From assembly GCA_963691655.1 (NCBI GenBank), contig OY829329.1, forward strand, positions 58,417,408 to 58,481,407: 64,000 bases of DNA, read 5' to 3'. The notes beneath the pieces are model-generated. The model did no database searches and was not told the origin of the DNA. It saw only the letters and a program-made list of their open reading frames with translations. Position 1 is the stretch's first letter; each line of letters starts with the position of its first letter. The DNA is from Toxonevra muliebris (Eukaryota; Arthropoda; Insecta; Diptera; Pallopteridae). The translations under genes were made by a program, and so were the position numbers. Of the stretch, positions 11,254 through 23,710 are shown piece by piece.

Positions 11254-12314
11254 AAAAATTATGTGTCTGCAAGCACTCACAGTAGAGTGAAGAAGAACTA
11301 TGTTGATTATTAATAAATTGTTAGAAAACAGTTATAAAACATTCTGTTGAAGTTTTTGCAGTCCTCTTCTCTCTATTGTTGTTGTTGCTTTTCCTCTGTT
11401 GAAACTTTCTACACTTATCGGCACAAACACGACTTAGTACACGTACATAACACATGAAAAGAAAGTTCAGTTATATGCAATCAAGCCAAGACTTCATTAT
11501 GAACTCTCTCACTAAAGCACATGCAATAAAACTGCGAGAAGTCGTCTCTCTGCTTGATTGTATGTAGCCGAATAACAACTGCATAACTTCGTTTCTTACT
11601 GAGTTGTTTGAAGTCGTCTCTCTGCTTGATTGTATGTAGCCGAATAACAACTGCATAACTTCGTTTCTCACTGAATTTGTTTGAAGTCGTCTCTCTGCTT
11701 GATTGTATGTAGCCGAATAACAACTGCATAACTTCGTTTCTCACTGAATTTGTTTGAAGTCGTCTCTCTGCTTGATTGTATGTAGCCGAATAACAACTGC
11801 ATAACTTCGTTTCTCACTGAATTTGTTTGAAGTCGTCTCTCTGCTTGATTGTATGTAGCCGAATAACAACTGCATAACTTCGTTTCTTACTGATTTTGTT
11901 TGAAGTCGTCTCTCTGCTTGATTGTATGTATAACAACTGCATAACTTCGTTTCTTACTGAATTTGTTTGGGTGCAACAAAAACAAATCGTGACCGTTGTT
12001 GTTGAAGCTTTTGCATTCTTCTTCTTTCCACATTTATCTGAACAAACATGACGTAGCACACGTATATAATGCAAAAAAGGGAAATTCAGCTATATGGAAT
12101 CAAGCTCACTCACTAAAGCACACTGACATACAACTGCAAGAAGTCGACTCTCTGCATGATTGTATGCAGCCGATCCCCATATGACTTCATTCGCTAAACA
12201 CTAACAACAGCATAACTTCGTTTCTTATTAGTTTCGTATAAGTGCAACAACAACACGATTTCCATTGCAAAATTTTCGATTTACCCTCGCTAAAGAAGTT
12301 TCACTTCAAAAAAA
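11254..12314 (-). mobile_element. HINE/DINE-1-like non-autonomous element with expanded core (copy 1)
   Basis: Read on the minus strand, it starts near TTTTTTTGAAGTGAAACTTC (12314 leftward) and ends near AGCACTCACAGTAGAG-complement and ACACATAATTTTT (11254). The copy at 60541-60953 shares both ends and most of the core. The sub-terminal GAAGTGAAACTTC and its complement form an inverted repeat; with a tandem core this resembles Helentron-derived HINE/DINE-1 elements. That class is an inference. This copy is 1,061 bp against 413 bp. The difference is a 73-bp tandem array plus a duplication of the flanking block (11345-11540 resembles 11985-12175). Confidence 0.65.
11538..11970. repeat. 73-bp tandem array, about six units
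   Basis: Units begin GAAGTCGTCTCTCTGCTTGA at 11538, 11610, 11683, 11756, 11829 and 11902 (spacings 72, 73, 73, 73, 73). They are nearly identical; the last lacks about 9 bases after TTGTATGTA. A diverged outer unit is near 12140-12175. Since 73 is not a multiple of three, the repeating open frames on the minus strand are by-products. Confidence 0.95.
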
Positions 12315-14814
12315 CAGATCTAAAATAAGACTTAAGGCTGGACGTAAAATCATATCCAATACCTGGTCAAAAAGCTGACTAAAAACCATAATCAAGCGCT
12401 CCAAAAATAATAGTATCGATAAACAGATCTTGAAATTTCAGCAGTTTACGTAGCCCTCCTCTGGATCTACGATTGGGCGCACCTTTCCTTAGTGAATGTT
12501 GCCAGGTTGAGAGTCTTCACTTTAAACCTAACAGTTATTTATCTTATTTATGAGAGAATCAATGAAGAATCTAACTGGTTAAAACTACATGGTGTTGCCA
12601 AGTTGTAGGACTTCAACTTAAATTACAGGATTATTTATTTCATAAACAGAACCAAAGGACACTAAATGAGTAAACAAGTTAAAGCTTAATAATCATCAGT
12701 TCGTTTATAGTTCACTTGAACATCAATCCAGAGTTGTGAGTTTAATTTTTGAGGGGCTGTTTGTACATCTTCTTAAAACTCCGTTTTCCCTTCCTTTTTT
12801 AGCAGGCTTCTTTTGGCTGGAGGGAAAAATATCATTTAAATTCAACTAACTTTGTCAAAAAAATTTAGAAATTCTCAAGAGTTTCCCCAGTTCTGTTGGG
12901 ATAAATCTCTGTGCACTTATTAGTCTAGATTTTAATGATTGCATTCTTGAATGCATGAGTCGTTGGTTTTTTTTACTTTTATTGATACTTTCTAAAGACT
13001 TGTAAATATAGTTTTTTTTAATGTATTACTTTTTCGACTTTTTGACTATCATTCGTATTTGTTGTTTATAGTTGAACACTTGACATATTCACTATTGTTG
13101 TTGTTGCTACCATTGTATTTTTGTTTTTTATTTTAATCGTGGTATTGGTGTCGACTGTTCCCATTTGTTGTTCCTGTAATTGTATATATGGGTTTTTTAT
13201 ATTTTTCTGTTGTTAGCGTTGCATGACGCCACACTAACACAAACACACACTCACAATAAAATTGCTCAACTGGATCATTAATTTCCCATTGAAAGGATTA
13301 TCTGACGCTCTGTCAACTGTGGCTTTAACTTATGTGCTCTCACACATTCTCTCGCTCCCTCTATACATTTCTTTGTGTCGGCGAATAGCGCTGCTGCTGC
13401 TTTGCTCTTTTTCTTTTTTTACCTTTTTACTGCTGCTGTCAACTATCTACATACATGCATACAAGAAAATGTAGGATTACATTTTTGTGGATTTCTTTTT
13501 TTTTTCCTATTTTTTCGATTTTTTTTTATTACATACTTACTTTTTATTTCACCCTTTTCAATGTGGTTTTTTTAGTTGCATTAAAGTTAATTAAAGCTTG
13601 ACTATGATGGCACACACACTTTTAATATTGGAAACATAAATTTTTTAATGGAATTTTGAAAATTTTGTCTTTTTTTTAGCTTCTTTCTTGTATATTTACT
13701 TAATATCGCAACTCACCAAGTTTTATTAATGTACAAATTAAAGAACTGAATGCTTTTGATGATCATATAAATTGAATAGCCCTAAATTTATCAATGTTTG
13801 ACTTGAGTGGATTTTATTTATTTTATTTTTCTTTAGGATAAAGCAAAGAAATTTCAATAATTCTAAATTTAAATTGATTTTTAGTTTGTATTCTTTTCCC
13901 ACATCTTTATTTTATTTCTTTTGAATAGTTTTTTGGTTAGAGAAATCTGATATTTGATTGGCTTGAAATTTTGCACTAATCGTTTCTCTAACAGAGTTTT
14001 ATTGATTCTAAAAATTTCTAAGAATTTAAATTTGCATAGAATTGTTTTTTTTTCTTTTTTCTTTTTTGTTCTTGGGTGAATTAAATTCAATGCATAATTG
14101 TTGTTATCTCTCTCTCCCTCTCATATCAATTTGATTCAGCTTTGGTCATACAATTGTCTAGAGCAGCGTAGGCCAAAGCCTTGCACACAGGCAAAGGAGC
14201 GTAAGAAATTTCACACGTACAGAAATGTATGTATGGGTGGCCACCGCTGGTCTAGAGTTTTATTTGCATACAATAAGCAAATAGCAAAATACAAGAACAA
14301 ACAGCTCATGCGAGTGAGAGATGATGACATGACTATTTTATCTCATCCCAAGAGAGCAATTTTTTTTGTCTGTTGAATCAAACAAGAGTTAGATGAGTTC
14401 TTGATAAAAATCATAACAACAAAATGGTGCTTACTGAGTTGATCATGTGATTGCTTAAGTTACTGTTTTTGAAAAACCGTAAATGAAGGCATGGATTTAA
14501 AATGCACTCTTCAGAGATGTTTCTTTATCACTGTTAAAATAGAACTACCTTAAATTGCTGTTGTTTTTCACCCTTTTGTTGATTTTCACTCTTTCAACTC
14601 ATGACTAGCTGTACAAGAATGCAATCAATTTAATTGCAATACCTTGAAGTCACAGACAGTTAATAACCGACAATTCATGATTACAGTTACTGAAAAACGT
14701 ATTTGATTCCAGAATAAAAAAGGCAGTTAGAAGTCTTTTTTGGCATCGCCGATTGGTTATTCATTTAGAAAAGTCTTCTTTTTTTTTGAAATCATGAGAC
14801 TCCAAATACTATGA
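12315..14814. other. Non-coding stretch, no gene seen
   Basis: This is AT-rich sequence with poly-T runs (13490-13530, 14045-14070). A modest diverged duplication is at 12498-12656. The open frames at 13262-13575 are Leu/Phe/Ser-rich by composition and show no conserved motif. Confidence 0.5.
12498..12656. repeat. Diverged direct duplication, period about 95 bp
   Basis: GTTGCCAGGTTGAGAGTCTT at 12498 and GTTGCCAAGTTGTAGGACTT at 12593 start two segments of about 64 bp with similar order (CTTTAAACCTAACAG.TTATTTAT against CTTAAATTACAGGATTATTTAT). Old tandem duplication. Confidence 0.6.
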
Positions 14815-14945
14815 CTCCAAAATCATGACTGCTTTGAAGTCACTTGGAGTCACTTGAAGTCACATAGAGTCTCTTAAATACCCTTGAACTCAAATGCAGT
14901 CATTTGTAGTCAACTGCAATTTGCAGTCACTTGGAGTCAATTGGG
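14815..14945. repeat. Degenerate GAGTCACTT/GAAGTCA repeat
   Basis: Repeated words GAAGTCACTTGGAGTCACTT, GACTCCAAA and GCAGTCA at about 10-15 bp spacing. It resembles the field at 2870-3760 in word content. Confidence 0.6.
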
Positions 14946-15034
14946 GATTTGAAGACAAAAAATATTTCAAAAAATCAATCAAACTTTAAAAAAATAGATT
15001 TAATTGATTCAAAACAAAAAAATTTGTGTTGGCT

Positions 15035-15100
15035 CTACATGAGATTGAACCACGGGTACGCAGTCGTGATCAACGACCCTAATTTACTATAAAACTGTTA
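15035..15100 (-). other. tRNA-like remnant, probably of a SINE
   Basis: On the minus strand GGTTCAATCTC matches the RNA polymerase III B-box consensus (GGTTCRANNCC with one mismatch). It is preceded by a stem-like stretch, TCGTTGATCACGACTGCGTA. No good A box or acceptor stem is visible, so a working tRNA gene is unlikely. A decayed tRNA-derived SINE head is my reading. Confidence 0.35.
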
Positions 15101-18100
15101 GAAAATCTGGCGCATACAATTTGTGTGGTCCTGTGTAATTCTACTGCGTATATTTACTCTCTTTGGCAAATCAATTTAAAGCAGCTATTGGCTACTTTTT
15201 GATTGAGCTCTTTTTCTATGCAAATGAGCCTTATACGTGTGAAATTTCGAATGCTCTTATTCAAGGCTGCTACTCTTTGGATCACGCTGATTTAAAGGAA
15301 TAAATTGCAAAATTCATTATCACATAAGTGAGTGAGTTTTTTAATTTTTATGATTTAAAAAGACACAAAACAATATTACTAAAAACCGTGATGTTATGTT
15401 AGCTCTCTTTGTTTTTTTTATTCAATCAACTTTCAATTCCTCATTGCCTACTGAGTGGTGAATCTGCAAATATTTAAATTTGACGTAACCTTGGCCATAA
15501 TGCGAATGTGAGCAAGCTCAGGCTATCAAAAAATCAGAGAGTGACCTTAAAACTAGTATTCATACTGTATTTTATTGATATACTCGTATTCTTATCATTT
15601 TTGAATAATAAATTATGTGCATATGTATGACATTTAAGCCGAACCACCGAACCACTTTAGAGTACAATTAACACTTGCTATTGAAACGCATTAATCATCA
15701 TTTATAGTACTGTACAAGAGTATTAACACATTTCCTTTTCTACTTTTGATATTTGACTTAATTAGCTCAGCACACCAAAAACAAAACAAAAACCAAATCA
15801 GCATGCAAATACACACATACGTGTATGTAAAAGTAAACCCAAGCAATCATCAAAAATACATACTCATAGAGACAGCAAAGTGCATAGTTAATGCGTAAAA
15901 GAGAGTTAGAAAGAGTGGTAGGTGTAGATATACCGTGGTTAAAATAAAGCGGTGACGTCAATCACAGCAACGATTCTGACAGAGAGTGAACAGCAGCTAC
16001 CAAAGAGAAAAAAAAAAAAAAAAAGAGCGAAAAATTAAAAACCCAAAAAGCTAAGGAAATGAATAACAGTGAAAAAGGACGACACGCTGATTAAGTGAGC
16101 GTGAACAATGCTTCAAATGGGCACATACTCGTACTGCGAGTTGCTAACACGCCACGACGAGTGTATGTAATGTAAACGACGCTAATTTGTTGGTGTTGCA
16201 TTACCAAATTCTCTAGTGTAAAATGCGTGTGGTGTGCTGTGGTGTAGTTAGGTCTGATGTACTGCATTTAATTATTAAACAAGCACGCGCGTAAATGTGC
16301 GCCATCTTCTTTAGTTGTGTTTTTTTTTTTCTTTATATCTGTCATATATCATGACAGTTCTCATTTTTGATTAAAATTTTGTGAACGAATAACAAATAAA
16401 AGAAAAGCAACACAGAAAACATGTAAATTAATCTAAATGTTGTAAGCAATGTGTAAATAAAACCATAAGTACATATATTGTTCTAATATCATTCATACAT
16501 CATTTGCTGTGCTTTTGTCCTTCTTTTATTCCTTCCGTCATTTTCATTATTTCTTCTTTTCATTGCTAATTACTATATTTATCATTTACTATTATTTTTT
16601 ATACTTGCAAACATGAATGACCATACATGGTGAGTCAAATATCAACGCTATCTAGATTCCATTACATTTCAGATTGCACCAAAACCCGTTAGAATCAATG
16701 ACAGATTAGAAGTAGTAGCATACGACGTGGTCAGAGCATAATAGACAGTCAAAGGCTGTAAGTAGCATTTCGACGGTCATTCATTCAAAATATTTTTTAC
16801 AGCGGTTGTGTTTTGAAGGAGTTAGGACTTGCCAAAGTCGATCAATTTAAGAAGCAAATATTGAAATAAGAAATTGAAATTTGTATGGCTCTTACAAAAA
16901 AATTGCTTAAAAATCAGGTATCATTGACAGCGTTTTCATTTTTTTTTTTATTAAAAGAGAAATAATATTACCTACTTCACAACATATATTTTTTTAACTG
17001 CATTTTTTTTTTTTACAAATTTTTTTAAAATTAATATTTTTTCAGAGAAAAACTTAAAAAATCGTCAACTTGAGTAAAGAATATAAAGCATTAGGCCACA
17101 AAAGGCTGTGGTCTCGTGCCTTTTGTTGTTAATAGCAATCCTTACTTTCTTAAATGGTAGAAAAAAATTGGCCAACTTCGTCCAACCTTAGGAGAAAATC
17201 AATATTTACTAATACTCTTAAATACAAAAAAAAAAAAAAATTTTAAGAAATTTATTAAAGCACTATTTTAACTTTTCAAAGCAATTTTTTTTGGTATCAT
17301 AATTTTCATGGCTTGGTCATCCTCAAACATCCTTGGTCATGAGAAACCTCAAGTAAATATGTTGGCAATACATTGAATTTAAGTTTCTCCGAGTTTTAGG
17401 AGTCTCCTAACATTGACAAATGCCCATGTTTGGTATACAAGTTACATATGTTGGCGTACAAAATATTTGAATTGGTAATAAAGTTCTTGAAATTAAAAGA
17501 AAAAAAGCACAAGTTTTAGAAGGAAGGGGCGTGACTAGAGGGTTAAATGATGGTTTTTAGGAATCTTTTTTCCTTGAATTTTGGCATTAACAATCGAGAA
17601 CCCACTGCATTTTTGAAACAGTTAATTTTGGTTGTTATGTCAATACTTAAATATGTGTTAGTATTTTGCAAAGCAGACTGTTTTATAAAAATATATTTAA
17701 TTAGAAAATCTATTTTATTATATATATCTATGATAAAAGTAAGGACATTTTAAGAAGGTGAGTTAGCGTTGTATTTTAAATAGTGTTCTATCCCAAACCG
17801 AAAGAAATGATGGAGCTTAGGTTGTTAATTGGCAATATTTAAAAAATAGTTGCACTGATATTTTAATTTATTTTAATTTTGAAGCTTCTGCAAAAAAAAA
17901 AAATTATCTGAAAACCGAAATCGATACCAAAAAACCGATTTTAGAATCAAACGATTCCATTTTTGAAATCATTATGCCATAATCCTTTAGGAAATTAAGT
18001 TTCATAAAATTCAAATAACTCCTTCTATTTTTGTCCAAATTTTATATGGGGACGGAGCACTGTGCGTCGGTTCGGTATATAGCCATAGCTCTCAGCTCAA

Positions 18101-19680
18101 CGTTAGCTGCATTTCCGCTCGTGTTCGACAATTTTTAACTTCTTTCTTTAATTTTTTTCTTTCGGTCTACAAAAAATTTCACTCACTGTTCACGAATGCA
18201 TTCTACTCAAAAGCTTTTTAAATGATGATAACATTATAAAAAAATCAGAATCTCTTAAATTTTCACATTTTACATAATGTTATGCCACACCCTGTACTTG
18301 CATACATATAGATGTAATTAATGATTTATGTTGTTAGTAAATAAATATGAACAAAATAACAAATATGTTTTTGTGGGTACGTACATATATAGCATCTGCT
18401 GTCAGTGTGTGTGACGAAAAACCCGAATTGATAGATAATATTTTTGTGTGGTCTGTTTTTTTTTTTTTTTTTTGCCTTTTCTTTTTTCACCACAATTATA
18501 TATGTGTACGTATGTATGTGGTTGTGGTTAATGTGCAATTGCACGAATGAGTGTCAGTATGTATGAGTGTCAGTATGTATGAGTGTGTGTATATTTTGCT
18601 TGCTGTATGTAATTCCGTTTTTCACTTACTTTCTCACTTCAAGTCTTCTCTCCCTCTCTCTCTCTGTGTGTGACTATCTTATAGTAGGTAATAATTTTTG
18701 ATGTGCATTATCAATTTACCACTTTTGGTATTTCGTTTTACTTACTTCCTTAATTTTTGTTTTCCGTCTCTCTTTCTTTTACTTAGCTTTAAGTTATTTA
18801 TTTAGTCAATGACAAGTAATTTACAATAATTTTTATAATATGTAGAAGAAATTGTCGTTGTAGTATTTTCTTTTATATAGCATTTTTGTTAACCCAACAT
18901 TATTTTTTCATGTTATTTTTAATATATATCAAAATTTTATTTAAGTAAACAAATTAAAATTGCACATTAAATGTTGGTTTAGTTTAAGCTTTCAGTTTAA
19001 GTTAAGAACAATTTAAGGACCATAGAAAAATTGCAGGCCATCGTCGGTTGGTAAATAAATATTTGAGAGTCCTTCACAAGCTCTACAAAAAAAATTTTCT
19101 TTAAAAAATATTCTTTACAAGAATGACCTAAATTACACTCGAGTTTAATGACAAACGGAAAACCTTACTATTTAATTTGTTATCTAGTCTGAAGGCACAT
19201 ATTTAGTTAATGTTAGTTATTTTTCACATTTATGTATACATAATGATTTTTGAATGAGATTCCAATTTTACCAATTTCTCCGTTGTTACTATTATTAAAT
19301 TTATTACGCATACGATAAATTATTTCAACTATTTTTTACTGTTACAATTATAGGTTTAAGTATGTATGCAACTAATCTATCATTTGTAAACAACTTTTTA
19401 ATCCATCAGCTAAAATGACGCATTTACTCGCCAACATACGTATGTAAATACTAATGCACAAAAGGGGTTAAGTTCCCAGGCGGAAATGTTTTCAACAAAT
19501 AAGCATGAAAATAGCAAACAAAATAACTCTTAGTCTCTCATACAGAAGCGCAATAAGACATTTATTGTATTAAGTGCTACTTGGGTCGTGAATGACTTTT
19601 ACAAAGGCAATTTCATAAAGTGACACAAATCATGACATTGCCATCAGTTATGTCATCAATTCACTGAAAAGTTCAAAGAC
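15101..19680. other. Non-coding stretch with one promoter-like block
   Basis: Most is AT-rich with no gene visible. The block 15900-16300 is less AT-rich and A-rich on the + strand, with CAGCAGCTACC and many GTG/ACGAC words, and could be a 5' non-coding exon or promoter. Tandem 18-bp GAGTGTCAGTATGTAT units occur at 18547-18585, and a CT/GT microsatellite at 18650-18672. Confidence 0.45.
15953..15960. promoter_or_regulatory. CRE-like palindrome TGACGTCA
   Basis: This is the full cAMP-response-element consensus TGACGTCA. It sits in a block with composition unlike its surroundings (15900-16300), upstream of and on the same strand as the only credible host gene, though 36 kb away. A single 8-bp match can occur by chance in 64 kb. 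Confidence 0.2.
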
Positions 19681-20503
19681 TAAGGCCCTTATTATGGACT
19701 GCGTTCGATGTTCGACTGTAGTCGAATGCCCTGATTGAACGAATTTGAGTTTCGTATTATGACGTGCTTTCGACAGAGAATAGCGTTATTGTGAATTTCG
19801 CTCATTTTGGCTTGTTCACGATGGTATATTTCTATCAGCTGATCGTCATTTTGAAAAATAAATACGATTTGTTTAAAAATGAAGTGGAAAAAATAAGAAC
19901 AAAATAGTTGACTATAAAGGAATTTCCATAATTAACAATTCTTTGGAAGAGGATGAGAGGTTGATGGAACTGGCCAGAAGTAGAAAACGATTAAGTGCAG
20001 CCTTTCGAAGAAGCTTTGCCATCTATAAAATTTGTGTACAGATTTCTAAAGAACTTGCGACTGTCCAAGGAAACGTTAGTGTACTTGATGACCATTACAG
20101 ATGAACTGCTGAAGCAATGCACATGAGCAAGATCAATTCTAAACACATTAAAATTTGCAACAGTTCTGTGATTGAGGAAGTATCCTTTACAATCTAAGGA
20201 TTTGTTAACTGCAATTTGTTGCTCACCACTTTAGACCTGCATAAAATTTACAAAAACCGTTTAAAATTAGTTTTTAGTTCTCAAAAAGCTAAAAAAAATT
20301 GCAAAATACTTGCATTTTTAACAATTATAACTCAGCATGCACGTATCAAAAGCAAAATTGTATTCGACAAAATATTCGATGCGCAACAAAAATTTCGACA
20401 GGGTTGCACTGCTCATAAGAACATAAGAATTTAACATTCGATATTCGATCTTCGATAACCAGCGAAGATCGAACGTCGAAAGCAGCTCATAATAAGAGCC
20501 TAA
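19681..20503 (+). mobile_element. PIF/Harbinger element remnant with TAA target duplication
   Basis: Inverted repeats of about 35 bp (GGCCCTTATTATGGACTGCG at 19684, GGCTCTTATTATGAGCTGCT in reverse complement at 20500) are flanked by TAA at 19681-19683 and 20501-20503. A 3-bp TWA duplication is typical of PIF/Harbinger. The 817-bp body holds a degraded transposase start and no second (Myb-like) gene. The ends also hold the repeating word TTCGA/TCGAA. Confidence 0.75.
19946..20104 (+). pseudogene. Harbinger-type transposase N-terminal remnant
   Basis: A 52-codon frame reads EEDERLMELARSRKRLSAAF and then RRSFAIYKICVQISKEL. This resembles the start of HARBI1-like nucleases, where an Arg-rich segment is followed by FRxSFRLSK and a helix. 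The frame stops at 20102-20104, and no DDE catalytic block is visible downstream. The matching inverted repeats and TAA flanks support the family more than the protein does. Confidence 0.45.
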
Positions 20504-21722
20504 GGCGAAAAAAATTGTTGTGAATATACATAGGTAGGAAGGCAAAAAGGTAGCAAGGTATGCAGGTAAAATATAGGAACGTTCGACACTATATTTCAAT
20601 GCTTTATGCGTTCCAAGTATAGTTCTTCCTGTCGTAATGCTCGTATGGGGAATAGATTCCCTGCGTAAATTATTTCTGGTACTTATGACCTTATTCAATT
20701 CAAAGCAAACCTTCGTAATACATAACTTCTCCATCTTCCCCCCTTCCCACTATCTTTTCATTTCATAAATCAATACAATACTTTGATTTGATAGGGGCAT
20801 AAAAAAAATAAAAGTATTCGTATCGTGTCTGACCCAGGTGAATTTATATATTTCCCAAGCTGTGACACAAGCTGAAAATATGTTTCATCTACGATTTCCG
20901 GAATGTTAGCAGTGAGAGAGTAAGCTTGCTCAGCTTTATCTCTTGCAATTGGAATTAATTTCGACTAGGCAATATCAAAAAATTGATCTTTGGCGGGCAC
21001 TACAACACTTTATGACCGAAAAAAATTTCTTGAATATTTTCTATCATATTTGACTCTTCAAAACTTCTCGACGACTCTTGTTCTTTCGATAAACAAAACA
21101 AAATCATTTCACGAATAGACTAGTAAAAAAAATACCGAATTTAAGATTGAATTATGAATTAATAAGTTATTTGTTCTCACATACGATATAGTTACCGACT
21201 GGGTAATTCAATAACCAACATTCATCCAAAAACCAATTCAAAAACTTTGTTTAAATAACTTTTTGACATCGAAATTCAACCACCAACCATAAAAATAAAT
21301 AATTTTGCTTACCAAAAATTATAAAATTAATGAATTTTTTTTTTTTTTGTTGTAAACAATTGGAATAAATTAATTGTGCACAAATAAATTTTTTCTAAAC
21401 AAAATAAATAGAAAACCAATTGATTGAAGTGTTTACGTAATTAACATAATTATGCGCTATTTAAATTAAAATAAAACCAATGAGGTTGGCCATAGAGACG
21501 GAAATATATTTATAAAAAAGTGGAAACAAAATGCTAATTTCGGTTTCCGACATGCTAAATACAACTCATTTGGCCATCAATCAGTCGGTGATAGTTGTTT
21601 CGTATGTTTAATTTGCTTCAATCCGTATTCAGTTGCGTATCCAACATCGAACTATAAAGTACTTTACTGGGTTCACAGGATATTATCTAGGAGTGACTTG
21701 CATGATCTATCGCTATTTTTAT
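20504..21722. other. Non-coding stretch, no gene seen
   Basis: AT-rich sequence with no recognised repeat or gene. The reverse-strand frame 20318-20734 partly overlaps the Harbinger end and has no family motif. Confidence 0.5.
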
Positions 21723-22612
21723 ATATATGGGACATTCTCTGTCAACGGGTGACCCCCTCCCCCCCTTTATGGCATGTTTGGGATCAAACGAAAGCTTATT
21801 ATCTCTAGTTTCGAGTGCTACAATACCTTTTTCGATTTGGCATGATGGCGGACCAATATGGCGGCTGCAAGGCTACCACCTCAACTTGAGTTTTATCAAG
21901 CGTATGTTTACCCAAGTCATCATAAAAGAATAGAAAATGCCTTTTTTTATATATTTTTTCCGGGAAATGCTACGTGTCGTCCCTAACCTCAAAAAAGGTC
22001 CAGAAAGGCTGTTTTCCCATGTCAACATAAAACGACGGGAAAAGTCTATTTATGTGTAATTTCAGTTGATAAACGTGAATCTAATATTATTTTCCACGGG
22101 AAATGTTACTTGTCGTCCCTAACCTCAAAAAATGAAAAATCCCAAAAAAAAACTTTTTTTCGTGTCTCACGTGCCCCAAGGCATTAGAAAACTTCCCAAA
22201 AAACTTATTCTTCATTATTAATATTTTTTTCCCTCTAATTAAGAACCGCAAAGGAAACAGAGACTTACTAAGTTCATGTCGTTGTTTCTGAGTAACGCTA
22301 AAAGTATGTTACAGCCAAGTTGAGAAATGAAGAATAAGTTTTTTGGGAAGTTTTCTGATGACTTGGGACATGTGAGACACGAAAAAATTTTTTTGGGATT
22401 TTTCATTTCACGTAAATTTCCCGTGAAAAATAATATTGGATTCATATTCAGCGAAAAAAAATATATGAAAAAAGGCTTTATCTATTTTATTATGAGGTGG
22501 TAGACTTGCAGCCGCCATATTGGTCCGCCATCACGCCAAATCAAAAAAGGCCTTGTTGCATTCGAAACTAGAGACAACGAGCTTTCATTTGACATTGAAT
22601 GTCCCATATATA
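21723..22612. repeat. Long foldback element of about 890 bp
   Basis: The termini are ATATATGGGACATTC at 21723 and its complement ending at 22612. The arms stay complementary far inward: ATGGCGGACCAATATGGCGG at about 21845 pairs with 22515-22535; GAAAAATCCCAAAAAAA at about 22133 pairs with about 22390; and AAAACTTCCCAAAAAACTTA at about 22187 pairs with about 22330. The left arm alone has a second copy of GGGAAATG.TAC.TGTCGTCC (21963 and 22098). The central spacer is about 22230-22310. There is no coding frame of note. Confidence 0.9.
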
Positions 22613-22660
22613 TTTTTTTAAGTTCAATGTAAACTCGCTTTTCATTTTTTTCGCTCAAAT

Positions 22661-22885
22661 ATGTTATTCAAGCTTGAGTCAACTGAGACTTTCAGGAGAA
22701 AGAAGTATTCCTCAAGGTTTGTGCTGCAGAATCCAGTAGTCCATCAAAGAAACTTAGGGATTTCGTGCAATAGTCTAAGGACTAAATTATTGAGGCAACC
22801 AAATATTATATTTTGTTTTAAGCGATCAAAAATATCTGTGAAGGTTTTCCGGCCTAATCAGTTCAAAAACAAATGTTTCCTATAA
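22661..22885 (+). pseudogene. Possible Tc1-like transposase N-terminal scrap
   Basis: The frame reads RRKKYSSRFVLQNPVVHQRN and LGISCNSLRTKLLRQPN, which recalls the second helix-turn-helix of Tc1 transposases (R.V..NP..S.REI....ISxxTVRRxL). It is short, flanked by stops and has no catalytic part or inverted repeats, so the call is tentative. Confidence 0.25.
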
Positions 22886-23320
22886 TTGCTTTATTTAAAA
22901 TGAAAAGCATCTAGTCAAAATGACAAAGCTAACATTTTATAAGTAAATTTAATTTTAAAATAAATATTAAATATAAATATGAAATTGTTTGAATAAAATT
23001 AAAATTAATACCATAAAATTGAAAAGAGCTATAAAAAAAAATTGGTAATACACAATTCTAGTGAAATTTATCTCTTCAATCATACAACTACATTCATACT
23101 TATGTACACACACACCCAAGTACAAAAATTAATGCGCATCTACATTTCTGTGCATCTAAGACTCAGCATTCGAATTCGTTGTATGATTAAATTTTCGGGT
23201 TTGGTTTCATTCCTTGTATATAAGATTTTGTAATTTTCCAATCTAAGCTGATCAAGCTATCAATGCTCTGAACTCCTTTGACATTTGAAAGTTTAGATCT
23301 ATTTAATGAACTAAGAAAAA
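22886..23320. other. AT-rich spacer, no gene seen
   Basis: The sequence is over 75 percent A+T at its left end, with a short CA run at 23105-23117. Confidence 0.5.
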
Positions 23321-23321
23321 T

Positions 23322-23710
23322 TAATAAGTAACCATATTCTGGGTGGGTTTCTGGGCACAAAGGAACCAATGGGAATGAGTTAGCCGACAATTTGGTATGG
23401 AAAGCAGCTACCAAGAAATACATTGACCCCGAATTTTTCCCGAGATATACTATTACTATTAAGGAGGAGTTTAAGAGAGAAAAAAGGAACTGCAGGAAGC
23501 CCATTGAACTCAGATCTACAGGTTAAGGCAATTTAAACTGTTGATTTGGGGACTTCAACCCAAAAAGAGCAGCCTTATGCTTTATTTAAGCTCCATCTAA
23601 GAATGATTACAGTTTTACTTTCAGGGCGTTAGCAACTTTGAGTAGACTTTAAGAACTTAGTATGACAAAACAGTACTAGATTTCGATGTGCTTGTTGCAT
23701 TTTCAGAAAT
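23322..23710 (+). pseudogene. LINE RNase H domain remnant (R1/I-like)
   Basis: The + strand reads VSGHKGTNGNELADNLVWKA, then ATKKYIDPEFFPRYTITIKE. This is the C-terminal part of an RNase H domain: in family members the matching text is VPGHxGIxGNExADxLAR, with the Asp of NELAD being catalytic. After a stop at 23522-23524 the similarity continues in pieces (LRMITVLLSGR and a Cys-rich RFRCACC) to about 23710. It is 5'-truncated, shifted and dead. Confidence 0.65.

Noticed and set aside
11538..11970. Regular repeats suggestive of a CRISPR array
   Set aside because: The repeats are directly joined with no unique spacers, in a fly genome.
11471..12074. Repeating open frames on the minus strand with peptide units such as RNEVMQLLFGYIQSSRETTS
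   Set aside because: They follow from the 73-bp tandem repeat; the frame rotates because 73 is not a multiple of three, and the same DNA exists as a non-coding element at 60541-60953.
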